Source: Bacillus sp. EAC
Lineage (GTDB): Bacteria; Bacillota; Bacilli; Bacillales; Bacillaceae_G
Reading direction: 5' to 3'
Assembly (NCBI RefSeq): GCF_002156875.1
Contig: NZ_NCSY01000001.1
Coordinates: 434,001-498,000 of the forward strand
Length of the DNA stretch: 64,000 bases
Made by a program: the position numbers and the translations under genes. Under the pieces are notes generated by a model. It saw nothing but the letters and a program-made list of their open reading frames with translations. It searched no databases and was not told the origin of the DNA. Of this stretch, positions 56,100-64,000 are shown in pieces; the stretch's first letter is position 1; every line of letters starts with the position of its first letter.

Positions 56100-57518
56100 T
56101 TAAATAGGACCATAATTAAAATGAATTGCTAAAAATAAAAAGACAACAGTGATTACAAACAAGACTGCTTGGAGTAAGATTGTCCATTTTATCCACTTCC
56201 AATAATTAACTGCTGCGAGACTTAGAGCAATTAACAGCATTGGATTCGAGGGATATAATACATGGCTGAATCCATCTCCAAAATTAAATGCAAGAACTAC
56301 ACTTTGTCTAGTAATTCCGACTAAGTCACCTAATGGAGTTAGTATTGGCATGACAAGAAAAGCTTTTGCAGTTGCCGAGGGAATAAAAAATTGCAAGGCA
56401 AATACAATTAAGTACATATAAAATCCAGCTAAATAAGGACTTTGTCCATTTAATGCGTTTGCAGTTGAATATAAGATTGAGTCCATTACGTTACTTGTCT
56501 CAACGATATATTTAACACCCATTGCTAATAAAATTAAGATCGCACTTGGCGAAAGATTGATCGCACCTTTACCAAAAATGCTTAATAAGCGTTTAAACGA
56601 AACATTATTTAACTTTCCAGAAATTATACTTATCAAAAGGAAACTTACGGCGATAATTGGCATTGAATAATCTGCCAAACCAATGATTGGCATCACAATC
56701 ATTATTAAACATAAAATGATAAAGCCAGATAGAATGGCAATTAAACTATTCTTTGTTACATTAAATTTCTCTACTTCACCGTTACTTTTTTGCTTTATAC
56801 TTTCAGAAGCATTTTTACGTTTTTCAAGTTTTTTCGCATACCAAACTAAAAATGCAACAAGAATTAAATATGTCGTAATAAAAATAAAAATTCGGTACCC
56901 CATACCTGAAAATAGTGGTACATTTGCAAGTTGTTGGGCGATTCCAATTGTGAATGGGTTAAAAAGTGCTGCAGAAAAGCCAAAAGAAACAGATAGAAGA
57001 CTCAATCCAAGTCCCATTAACTTATCCCAACCTAGTCGTTCAGCAACTAATATCATGATTGGGATTAATGGAACGACTTCCTCCAAGATACCAAAGACTG
57101 CACCTAATATCATAAAAAATAATGAAAAAATTAAGATTAATAAAAAGCGAGAGTTTTCGTACTTATTAAGAAATCTTTCAATGATTACTTCAAATATTTT
57201 GATTGCATCAAAAACAGCAAAAGAACCACCAACTATTAATATAAACAAGATAATCGTAATGGTAATTAAAGCGTCTTTTGAAAATAAAACTAATATTGGT
57301 GCGAATATCCAATGGAGAGCCGACAGTCCATCACTATTGGACAAGTATGTGAAACTATCTGGATTTACAACTTGTACCCCATCTTTCATCACACGTTCAT
57401 AGTGACCTGGTGTAAAAAATTTTGTTAAAACACCTGAAATAATCATTAATATTAATAGAATAATTACCGACTGAAAAAAAGCCTTTTTACCTAGTTTAAT
57501 TCCATATGTATCATTCAT
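56100..57518 (-). CDS. YfcC/DcuC-family transporter
   Basis: 472-aa membrane protein with about 12 hydrophobic segments, typical of the YfcC/C4-dicarboxylate anaerobic carrier family: ISGVLTKFFTPGHYER (about residues 22-37), ILEEVVPLIPIMILVAERLGWDK (about 140), FNPFTIGIAQ and FFIPSATAKAFLVMPI (about 390). YfcC homologues include basic amino-acid or peptide-derived transporters; the exact substrate is unknown. AAGGAGGGATG precedes the ATG. First gene of a two-gene operon with the DUF2817 hydrolase. Confidence 0.85.
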   Translation of the reverse strand: MNDTYGIKLGKKAFFQSVIILLILMIISGVLTKFFTPGHYERVMKDGVQVVNPDSFTYLSNSDGLSALHWIFAPILVLFSKDALITITIILFILIVGGSFAVFDAIKIFEVIIERFLNKYENSRFLLILIFSLFFMILGAVFGILEEVVPLIPIMILVAERLGWDKLMGLGLSLLSVSFGFSAALFNPFTIGIAQQLANVPLFSGMGYRIFIFITTYLILVAFLVWYAKKLEKRKNASESIKQKSNGEVEKFNVTKNSLIAILSGFIILCLIMIVMPIIGLADYSMPIIAVSFLLISIISGKLNNVSFKRLLSIFGKGAINLSPSAILILLAMGVKYIVETSNVMDSILYSTANALNGQSPYLAGFYMYLIVFALQFFIPSATAKAFLVMPILTPLGDLVGITRQSVVLAFNFGDGFSHVLYPSNPMLLIALSLAAVNYWKWIKWTILLQAVLFVITVVFLFLAIHFNYGPI

Positions 57519-57737
57519 TTCATCCCTCCTTAATAGCTTGATTATATCAGATTTTTCTGAAAAGTATAAAAATAATATAAACCGTTTACATCTCTTTCTT
57601 TTTTCTCATCCCTGGATCATTTTATCTACTTTTTCTCTATCTTTTTCCTTATTTTAAAACTTTCATTATATAGGACAAGCCATCCTACATATGATAGTAA
57701 AGCTACTTATTTGTTTAATAATGTTAGGGGGAAAAAA

Positions 57738-58628
57738 TTGTTTAAGCGCTGTTTCATTTTTTGTTCGATTCTTATTTGTTTTTTATTTACGAATTTGATT
57801 CATTCTTTTGCAGAAAACAAACAAGTCTCACAACTTATCATCATTAATAAAGCGATAAATAGATTAGCATTTTATGAGGATGGTAAATTGGTGAAGGAGT
57901 TTAAAGTTGCAACTGGAAGAAGTCAAGATTTAACGCCAGAGGGAAAGTTTAAAATTGTTACTAAAATTGTTAATCGGCCTTATTTTAAAGAAAATATTCC
58001 CGGCGGTGATCCAAAAAATCCACTTGGCAATCGTTGGTTGGGTTTAAACGCTAGAGGTACTTGGGGTACAACCTATGCAATTCACGGAAATAATAATCCT
58101 AGCTCTATTGGCACGTATGCGAGTAGTGGTTGTGTAAGAATGTATGATGAAGAAGTTGAATGGCTATTCGATCAGGTTCAAAAGAATACGACTGTTTTTA
58201 TTACTTCATCAAATAAAACATTTAACCAGATAGCGACAACGAACCATTTATTTAATTCTGATTCAGATACTGTTGTCGTGACAAAACCAACTGACATTCC
58301 AACAAGCCTACAACTCGGAAGTGTTGGAAGTGAAGTTGAATGGCTACAAGATACTTTAACTAAGCTAGGTTATTCGACAAATGGTGTTGATGGTTATTTT
58401 GCTGCAGGTACAGAAAATGCAGTAAAAGAATTTCAAACTGATAATTACCTAGAAGCCGACGGTGTTGTTGGTGCAGGTACAAAACAATTATTAATTAACA
58501 AACTACAAGAGAAAAAGCGAGATTCACTTTCGGCTTATTTTTTCACGTTTACACTTAAAAAGATTAATTCAAATGGAGAATTCCGCTCTGATAGCGAACT
58601 AAACGGTGTTCAACGACTTTCATATTAA
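57738..58628 (+). CDS. L,D-transpeptidase (YkuD) with C-terminal peptidoglycan-binding domain
   Basis: 296-aa secreted protein: signal peptide (CFIFCSILICFLFTNLIHSFAE, residues 5-26), YkuD domain (about 33-160) and a PG_binding_1 domain (about 193-258: LGSVGSEVEWLQDTLTKLGY and FAAGTENAVKEFQ). The catalytic cysteine is C132 in YASSGCVRMYD with H117 in AIHGNNNP. It makes 3-3 cross-links or modifies wall or cortex peptidoglycan. TTG at 57738 is chosen because AGGGGG is 6 nt upstream. An extra ~35 polar residues follow the binding domain. Confidence 0.9.
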   Translation: MFKRCFIFCSILICFLFTNLIHSFAENKQVSQLIIINKAINRLAFYEDGKLVKEFKVATGRSQDLTPEGKFKIVTKIVNRPYFKENIPGGDPKNPLGNRWLGLNARGTWGTTYAIHGNNNPSSIGTYASSGCVRMYDEEVEWLFDQVQKNTTVFITSSNKTFNQIATTNHLFNSDSDTVVVTKPTDIPTSLQLGSVGSEVEWLQDTLTKLGYSTNGVDGYFAAGTENAVKEFQTDNYLEADGVVGAGTKQLLINKLQEKKRDSLSAYFFTFTLKKINSNGEFRSDSELNGVQRLSY

Positions 58629-58642
58629 GAATATATCCATTT

Positions 58643-58680
58643 AAAAAAGCTGCTGAGATAACCTCAAGCAGCTTTTCTTT
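58643..58680. terminator. Shared terminator of the L,D-transpeptidase and M42 genes
   Basis: AAGCTGCT (58647-58654) with AGCAGCTT (58667-58674) plus GAG/CTC extension; A- and T-runs on either side. It overlaps the M42 stop codon. Confidence 0.8.
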
Positions 58681-59716
58681 ATTTTGTTAAATAGTAATAC
58701 AATAATTTCATCGTATTTTCTAATGCATTATAGTGTGTTCTTTCCATCCCATGTGAAGCATGAACTCCAGGACCTATTAATGCACCTCTAATATCTTGAC
58801 CACCACGAAGTGCAGCAACTGTATCTGATCCGTACATTGGATAAATATCAACTGCAAAACTAAGATCATTTTGTTTCGCTAAATTAACTAAGTCAGTTGT
58901 CATATTGTAATCGTAAGGACCACCTGAATCTTTCGCACAAATTGACACATCATACTCTGTACATGTTAAATCGTCACCTATACATCCCATATCGACAGAA
59001 ATTAACTCCGTAATGTCTGCTGGTATATAAGAAGATCCATGTCCAACTTCTTCATAAGTTGAAATAAATAATTTTGTCGTATAAGTCGGAACGATATGCT
59101 CTCTTTTAAATAATTCTAATAATCCTAATAAACAAGCTACACTAGCCTTATCATCGATAAAACGAGATTTGATAAAACCACTATCTGTGATTGTCGTTTT
59201 TGGATCAAAGAAAATAAAATCTCCGGGACTTATTCCCAGCTTTAATACGTCGTCCTTTGTTTTAACACATTCATCAATACGCACTTCCATATGTTCCGGA
59301 TCGCGTTTTTTTGTTTTACTATCTTCGAATACGTGGATTGACGGGCTAGTTGATAAAAAAGTACCAGAGTAGATTTTCCCTTCACGCGTTCTAATTTGGC
59401 AATACTCTCCATCTAATGTTGGGACAATTGGTCCACCAATCATTGTAAACTTTAATGTACCTTTGCTAGTAACCGATCGCACCATTGCTCCTAATGTATC
59501 GACATGTGCTGATAGGCCTATGACTTGTTCATTGCTTTTACCTGGAATTGTAATGACTCCACAGCCTTTGTTAGTCGTTTCAAATTCATAACCAAGACTA
59601 TTTGACCAAGATTGAATTAACTCCATAATTTCAAAACAAAATCCACTAGGACTATTGAATTCTAGTAATTGTTTCGCGGTTTGAAGTACATATTCTTTAT
59701 TAATGTTACTATTCAT
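58679..59716 (-). CDS. M42-family aminopeptidase
   Basis: 345-aa dinuclear metallopeptidase of the M42 (glutamyl aminopeptidase/endoglucanase-like) family. Metal ligands and catalytic residues are recognisable: GLSAHVDTLGAM (about residues 67-78), FIDDKASVACLLG (about 188-200), STYEEVGHGSS with the catalytic glutamate pair (about 220-230), SVDMG and the final HASHGMERTHY. Cytoplasmic, forms large oligomers in homologues; trims peptides. ATG at 59716 behind AAAAGGGGAAAG; longer forms lack a binding site. Confidence 0.88.
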   Translation of the reverse strand: MNSNINKEYVLQTAKQLLEFNSPSGFCFEIMELIQSWSNSLGYEFETTNKGCGVITIPGKSNEQVIGLSAHVDTLGAMVRSVTSKGTLKFTMIGGPIVPTLDGEYCQIRTREGKIYSGTFLSTSPSIHVFEDSKTKKRDPEHMEVRIDECVKTKDDVLKLGISPGDFIFFDPKTTITDSGFIKSRFIDDKASVACLLGLLELFKREHIVPTYTTKLFISTYEEVGHGSSYIPADITELISVDMGCIGDDLTCTEYDVSICAKDSGGPYDYNMTTDLVNLAKQNDLSFAVDIYPMYGSDTVAALRGGQDIRGALIGPGVHASHGMERTHYNALENTMKLLYYYLTK

Positions 59717-59807
59717 TGGCTTTCCCCTTTTATTTTGAAATTTTCTATTTATTTTCAACGTCTTTATCATACATTGAATTAATTTTCTAATCAAACTAAT
59801 CTAGTGT

Positions 59808-59903
59808 TTATTTAACTTTTTTCGTAATTGTTTGATAAGGTAAAATAAAGGAAATAAAGATTAAAGCGTATGCCAAAATTAAAAATCCTATGATCGAGTT
59901 GAT
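59808..59903 (-). pseudogene. 3' remnant of a membrane-protein gene beside repeat copy 2
   Basis: A ~31-codon open tail ends at a TAA (59808-59810) and encodes INSIIGFLILAYALIFIS followed by a basic end (TITKKVK), which looks like the last transmembrane helix of a permease-type protein. There is no start codon; upstream the frame runs straight into the GC-rich repeat. Best read as the surviving end of a gene truncated at the repeat, but too short to identify. Confidence 0.35.
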
Positions 59904-60029
59904 ATCCACTCCAGGATGCTTGCTTTCCGTGGGGCGTGTGGTGAGCCTCCTCGGCGCATTCACACCTTGCGTGGGTCTCACCCTTCCCGCTACTCCCACA
60001 GGAGTCAAGCACCTTCCGTACCAATCAAC
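59898..60029. repeat. GC-rich dispersed repeat, copy 2
   Basis: 132 bp flanked by a 6-bp terminal inverted repeat, GTTGAT (59898-59903) and ATCAAC (60024-60029). The interior shares most of its length with copy 1 at 54504-54627 in the same orientation, differing mainly in the middle (CGCATTCACACCTTGCG versus a shorter GCTAGCCTGCG). GC content is far above the surroundings. Open frames crossing it on the minus strand are not genes. Confidence 0.85.
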
Positions 60030-60257
60030 TTCATAAAGGTAATTTACTATAAAATCTTTTTTGAAAACAACATTCTATAACCTAAGTGCTTTACTATTTA
60101 AATTGGTTTAACTTTAGTGCTAAAATTTAATAAATTACTGAAAGAATCAAAAAAATATTTCATTTATGTCTATTATTTTATGGAATACATTTTCTTTTAG
60201 ACTATTTCGTAGGGAATCTAATTTTCATTCAAACCATCAAAAAAAAGAAATCAAAAT
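60030..60257. other. AT-rich spacer between repeat copy 2 and the aldehyde dehydrogenase terminator
   Basis: About 230 nt of A/T-rich sequence; I see no gene, hairpin or repeat in it. Confidence 0.4.
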
Positions 60258-60290
60258 AAAAACACCTCAGTATTAATACTGAAGTGTCTT
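60258..60290 (-). terminator. Terminator of the aldehyde dehydrogenase gene
   Basis: ACACCTCAGTATT with AATACTGAAGTGT (60263-60288), followed on the minus strand by a U-rich tract; 8 nt past the stop. Confidence 0.75.
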
Positions 60291-60297
60291 ATGTAAC

Positions 60298-61815
60298 TTA
60301 AAAGAATCCTAGTTTACTTGGAGAATAGCTAACTAGCAAATTTTTTGTATTTTGGTAATGGTCTAACATCATTTTATGTGTTTCACGACCTACACCTGAA
60401 TTTTTGTAGCCACCAAATGCTGCGTGTGCTGGATATGCATGATAACAGTTTACCCATACACGGCCAGCTTCAATATTACGACCAAAACGATATGCAGTAT
60501 CCATGTCTCGTGTCCAAACTCCAGCACCTAGACCATAAGCAGTATCATTTGCAATTTGTAATGCCTCTTCTTTTGTTTTAAATGTTGTTACAGAAACGAC
60601 TGGACCAAAAATTTCTTCTTGGAAAACTCTCATATCATTTCTTCCTTTAAAGATCGTAGGATTTACATAATATCCATCTCGAAGTTCCCCTTCAAGAACA
60701 TTTCGACTTCCTCCAACTAATACTTCTGCACCTTCATTTTTGCCAATTTCAAAATATGAAAGTATTTTATTTAGTTGTTCTTGAGACGCTTGTGATCCAA
60801 TCATTGTTTCTGGATCTAATGGATTACCTTGTTTAATTGCCTTAACTCGCTTTACAGCTTTATCCATGAACTCTTCATAGATCGATTCATGAATTAATGC
60901 TCTTGATGGACAAGTACATACTTCTCCTTGGTTTAAAGCAAACATTGTAAATCCTTCTAGCGCTTTATCAAAAAATTCTTCATTATCCATTACATCTTCG
61001 AAGAAAATATTAGGTGATTTTCCTCCTAATTCTAATGTAACAGGAATTAGATTTTTTGAAGCATATTCCATAATTAAACGACCAGTTGAAGTTTCACCAG
61101 TAAAGGCAATTTTAGAAATTCGATTACTCGATGCTAAAGGTTTACCTGCTTCTAAACCAAATCCATTTACCACATTAATAACGCCAGGTGGTACCAAATC
61201 TTGAATTAATTCCATTAATATTAAAACTGAAGTTGGAGTTTGTTCTGCCGGCTTTAATACGACACAATTACCTGCAGCTAAAGCAGGTGCAAGCTTCCAC
61301 ACCGCCATTAATATTGGGAAATTCCATGGTATGATTTGACCAACAACCCCTAATGGCTCTTTATAATGATAAGCAACAGTATCACCATCAATTTCACCAA
61401 GAGAACCTTCTTGAGACCGTATACAACCTGCAAAATATCTAAAATGATCAATTGCAAGTGGGATATCGGCTGCTAATGTTTCTCTGACAGGTTTACCATT
61501 TTCCCATGTTTCACAAACCGATAAATACTCTTTATTTTCTTCCATTCGGTCTGCTATTTTATTTAGTAGTGTTGCTCTTTCCGTTACTGAAGTTCTTCCC
61601 CATTTATCCTTCGCACGATGAGCAGCATCTAATGCTAGATTAATATCTTCTTCCGTAGATCTAGCAACCTCACAGAAAACTTGTCCAGTAATTGGCGTAA
61701 CATTTCCAAAATACTGTTCTCTTACTGGTCTTACCCATTCCCCTCCAATAAAATTATCGTACCTATTTTTGAATGTAACTAATGATCCATTTTTGCCAGG
61801 TGACGCATATACCAT
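60298..61815 (-). CDS. NAD-dependent aldehyde dehydrogenase (AcoD/ExaC-like)
   Basis: 505-aa aldehyde dehydrogenase. [19 protein letters not shown] (about residues 158-176) and FTGETSTG form the cofactor region; the general base glutamate is in [11 protein letters not shown] (about 262) and the nucleophilic cysteine in [11 protein letters not shown] (about 302). Length and sequence resemble the acetaldehyde dehydrogenase II group (AcoD/ExaC), active on short aliphatic aldehydes. AAAGGAGGAATAAAT precedes the ATG. Single gene with no alcohol dehydrogenase adjacent. Confidence 0.88.
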   Translation of the reverse strand: MVYASPGKNGSLVTFKNRYDNFIGGEWVRPVREQYFGNVTPITGQVFCEVARSTEEDINLALDAAHRAKDKWGRTSVTERATLLNKIADRMEENKEYLSVCETWENGKPVRETLAADIPLAIDHFRYFAGCIRSQEGSLGEIDGDTVAYHYKEPLGVVGQIIPWNFPILMAVWKLAPALAAGNCVVLKPAEQTPTSVLILMELIQDLVPPGVINVVNGFGLEAGKPLASSNRISKIAFTGETSTGRLIMEYASKNLIPVTLELGGKSPNIFFEDVMDNEEFFDKALEGFTMFALNQGEVCTCPSRALIHESIYEEFMDKAVKRVKAIKQGNPLDPETMIGSQASQEQLNKILSYFEIGKNEGAEVLVGGSRNVLEGELRDGYYVNPTIFKGRNDMRVFQEEIFGPVVSVTTFKTKEEALQIANDTAYGLGAGVWTRDMDTAYRFGRNIEAGRVWVNCYHAYPAHAAFGGYKNSGVGRETHKMMLDHYQNTKNLLVSYSPSKLGFF

Positions 61816-61975
61816 ATTTATTCCTCCTTTATAGCTTGTCTATATAAAGGTATGAAAACGCATTCAAAACTATTCCTTCAAATACATGTTTTTATTTCAT
61901 AAATCCCTTTACTTCATTTATTATTATTCGGTAGAATGATAGAAGTGCAAAAAGATCAAGACGGGGGGGTTAACA

Positions 61976-62812
61976 GTGCGTAAAAAATACTTGGAAATTT
62001 TAAGTCTATTAATTGGATCAGCTATTTTTGCAATCGGTATTAACTTCTTTGCGATACCGAATAAATTAGCTGAAGGTGGCTTCACTGGGATAACAATGAT
62101 TACATATTACCTCTTTCATTGGTCACCCGATATTGTTTATTTCATATTAAATGCTTCACTTTTAATAATCGGATATAAATTTTTAAAAAAGCAATTAATC
62201 ATCTATACGATTATTTCGATTCTTGCCATTTCATTCTTTCTTCGAATTACAGATGGTTTCGGTGTACCGACAAGTGAAACTTTATTAGGAACTATTTTTG
62301 CAGGTGTTTTTATTGGTGTTGGATTAGGAATCGTTTTTCGAGCGGGTGGTACAACAGGTGGATCTACTGTATTAGCACAAATGGTCCATCAATATTTTGG
62401 TTGGAGTATTAGTAAATCCTTATTAGTCTTTGATTTGATCGTAGTAGCTGGTGGATATTTTGTCATTGGATTCGAAAAAACGATGTATACGATTATTTCA
62501 ATCTATATCGGTATTAAAGTATTAGACTATATTATGGAAGGACTTAACCCTAGAAAAGCCATTAATGTCATTTCAGATAAAGCTGATGAAATCGCAGCAA
62601 TTGTATCGAATGATATGAATCGTGGGGTAACAATCTTCCCTGCAAAAGGACATTACTCAGGAGTAAGTAAAGAAACCTTATATATTATAATTAACAAAAA
62701 TGAACTATTTGAGTTAAAAAAAATAATACATGCAATTGATCCAAATGCCTTTGTAGTTATTAATGATGTAAATGATGTTTTAGGTGAAGGATTTACTTTA
62801 CCTAGTATGTGA
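61976..62812 (+). CDS. YitT-family membrane protein (DUF161/DUF2179)
   Basis: 278 aa: five transmembrane segments in the first ~185 residues (GSAIFAIGINFFAIPNKLAEGG at 14-35 and GLGIVFRAGGTTGGSTVLAQ at ~117-136 are the family signatures), then a cytoplasmic DUF2179 domain (RGVTIFPAKGHYSGVSKETL, about 206-225). GTG start behind GGGGGGG at 61965-61971. The B. cereus/B. subtilis family has many paralogues (YitT, YpjC, YvjA) of unknown function. Confidence 0.9.
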   Translation: MRKKYLEILSLLIGSAIFAIGINFFAIPNKLAEGGFTGITMITYYLFHWSPDIVYFILNASLLIIGYKFLKKQLIIYTIISILAISFFLRITDGFGVPTSETLLGTIFAGVFIGVGLGIVFRAGGTTGGSTVLAQMVHQYFGWSISKSLLVFDLIVVAGGYFVIGFEKTMYTIISIYIGIKVLDYIMEGLNPRKAINVISDKADEIAAIVSNDMNRGVTIFPAKGHYSGVSKETLYIIINKNELFELKKIIHAIDPNAFVVINDVNDVLGEGFTLPSM

Positions 62813-62857
62813 AAAAAGTGTGTTTTCACAAGTAATAGTGAAGACACACTTTTTTAC
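62812..62857. terminator. Terminator between yitT-type and ABC-F genes
   Basis: AAAAAAGTGTGTTTTCAC (62813-62830) with GTGAAGACACACTTTTTT (62839-62856), one internal mismatch; usable from both sides. Confidence 0.85.
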
Positions 62858-62862
62858 TATTG

Positions 62863-64000
62863 TTATTTATGATTGATCATCATATTAATTTGATTTAGCT
62901 CTTCTCGTAATGAGACAATTTTTTTTAATTGAAATGATTTTTCAACTTCTTCAATTTCTTCTGCAATTAATGCCGAAATTTCTAACTCTAATCTTGTTCG
63001 GTCATTTAGTAAACTTTGCATCTCGTTTGAAATCACTACTCTTCCATTCCAGTCCACAAAAGAACCATTAAACTCATATAATGTTCCCTTCTCAATATGA
63101 ACTACTCGATTTGAAACCTTCCTTAATAAATAAGGATCATGCGAAACAATTACAACCGCGCCGTGATAAACCGCTAATGCGTCTTCAATTCTCTCCCTTG
63201 TATGAATATCCAAGTAATTTGTCGGCTCATCAAGTACTAGCAGATTGGAGTCCGAAAAATATAACTTAACAAAAGCTACCCTGCATTTTTCACCCATACT
63301 TAGTTGGCTAATTTTCTTATAAACATCATCTTTTCTAAATAAAAAACATGCTAAAATCGTTCTTGCTTCTGTTTCAGTCATATTTGGTAAAGATAATATT
63401 TCGTTTAAGATTATTGACTCTTCATTTAATGTTTCTAGTTCTTGCATAAAATAGCCAATTTTTAATTGTGGGTTATGTCGAATACTGCCTTTAGTAGGTT
63501 CCAAATTTCCAGTTAATAAGTTTAAAAACGTTGTCTTGCCCGATCCATTTTTCCCAATAACAGCTAATCGCTCATCACGGTTTAGATTAAAATTCACATC
63601 TTTAAATAAAGATTCTTCTTCATTGTATGAAAAATCAACTGAATCAAATGTAATCATTTGTTTTCCTGAAAAAGCTTCATTTTCAAAAATGGCCGATATT
63701 GTTTTAACCTCTTTTGGTTTTTCAATTTTTCTTTTCTCAAGTCTTTCTAAATCTTTTTCTTTCGCTTTAAAACGCAACGCATTTTTCCCTGCTTTTTTCT
63801 TCGTAAAAGGATCGCGTTCACTAGCGGCTTGATGACCTTGTGAAAACCATTGTTTATATTGATTGATTGTTTCAATTAATTTTCTCTTCTCTGCCTCTTG
63901 TTTATCGTATAGAGCTTGATTTGTCTTATGCTCATGCTCTTTTTGCAACTTATACTCAGAATAACCACCATTATATTTAACAGTACCTTTTTCAGTCAAC
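62863..64000 (-). CDS. ABC-F family ATPase, C-terminal part (ribosomal protection/antibiotic resistance type)
   Basis: The frame is open to the window edge, so the N-terminal ATPase domain is missing; about 379 residues are present. They include the inter-domain linker (basic helical, about residues 15-95), the second ABC domain with Walker A VIGKNGSGKTTFLNL (about 151-165), signature QLSMGEKCRVAF, Walker B LLVLDEPTNYLDI with the EPTNYLD hallmark of ABC-F proteins, and a short C-terminal helix. No membrane segments. Similar in layout to VmlR/Vga-type proteins that displace antibiotics from the ribosome; a housekeeping ABC-F role is the alternative. Confidence 0.85.
   Translation of the reverse strand, partial: LTEKGTVKYNGGYSEYKLQKEHEHKTNQALYDKQEAEKRKLIETINQYKQWFSQGHQAASERDPFTKKKAGKNALRFKAKEKDLERLEKRKIEKPKEVKTISAIFENEAFSGKQMITFDSVDFSYNEEESLFKDVNFNLNRDERLAVIGKNGSGKTTFLNLLTGNLEPTKGSIRHNPQLKIGYFMQELETLNEESIILNEILSLPNMTETEARTILACFLFRKDDVYKKISQLSMGEKCRVAFVKLYFSDSNLLVLDEPTNYLDIHTRERIEDALAVYHGAVVIVSHDPYLLRKVSNRVVHIEKGTLYEFNGSFVDWNGRVVISNEMQSLLNDRTRLELEISALIAEEIEEVEKSFQLKKIVSLREELNQINMMINHK

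Noticed and set aside
56683-57402. 239-codon plus-strand frame opposite the YfcC-type gene
   Set aside because: Antisense to an obvious transporter; it has a biased, lysine- and isoleucine-rich composition and no binding site.
59812-60024. Two overlapping minus-strand frames across repeat copy 2
   Set aside because: They arise from the repeat's stop-poor GC-rich sequence; only the short hydrophobic tail (59808-59903) may derive from a real gene.

Overview
The window is about 67-70% A+T, uses many TTG/GTG starts behind strong AGGAGG-type ribosome binding sites, and has U-run terminators after most genes. With spo0M, spoVK, a LysM-GH18 cortex-lytic-type enzyme, S-box control and a hfq-miaA/spoVK-hflX-ynbB neighbourhood, this points to a spore-forming Bacillaceae chromosome (Bacillus or a close relative). 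I see no tRNA, rRNA, CRISPR array, prophage or intact insertion sequence, so this is core and light-accessory chromosome.

Layout. 1-2.4 kb: 3' end of a methionine-salvage operon (mtnW-mtnX-mtnB-mtnD). 2.4-7 kb: DUF421 membrane protein, YjeM-type amino-acid permease, PhnA-type zinc-ribbon protein, LysM-GH18 enzyme. 7-12.7 kb: spo0M, a MerR regulator (apparently ATT-started) with a YugP-type zinc peptidase, an AI-2E-family transporter, an LCP ligase (tagU type) and tatC. 13-22 kb: ynbB-hflX, a UPF0126/TRIC channel, corA, spoVK, a degenerate tyrosine recombinase, paiB-type gene, hfq-miaA. 22-24.7 kb: a dihydroorotate-dehydrogenase-like protein fused to a duplicated membrane domain, overlapping an esterase. 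24.7-30 kb: threonine catabolism and isoleucine entry (tdcB-type dehydratase, tdh, kbl with an upstream cre-like site, ilvA). 30-40 kb: 5'-3' exonuclease, RpiR regulator with a GH1 6-phospho-beta-glucosidase, a coiled-coil protein, SGNH hydrolase, DUF1259 protein, a membrane-anchored barstar homologue behind a 51-aa membrane protein, a large FAD-dependent dehydrogenase and a small repeat protein. 40-45 kb: metI-metC under a SAM-I riboswitch, then a Rad3/DinG-type helicase with an N-terminal nuclease-like domain. 45-54.4 kb: a heterodimeric ABC exporter behind a leader-peptide attenuator, and an alpha-glucoside cluster (GH13 oligo-1,6-glucosidase, GH31 alpha-glucosidase, LacI regulator). 54.4-64 kb: two copies of a GC-rich dispersed repeat, a DUF2817-YfcC pair, L,D-transpeptidase, M42 peptidase, aldehyde dehydrogenase, YitT protein and the C-terminal part of an ABC-F protein.

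The signals most worth following are the leader-peptide/tandem-terminator region upstream of the ABC exporter (48.8-49.2 kb), the membrane-tethered barstar with its small membrane partner (36.9-37.4 kb), the DHODH-like/membrane fusion with duplicated SHDR motifs (22-23.9 kb), the MerR gene with no ATG/GTG/TTG start, and the paired GC-rich repeats. All functional calls come from reading motifs by eye; no database search was run.
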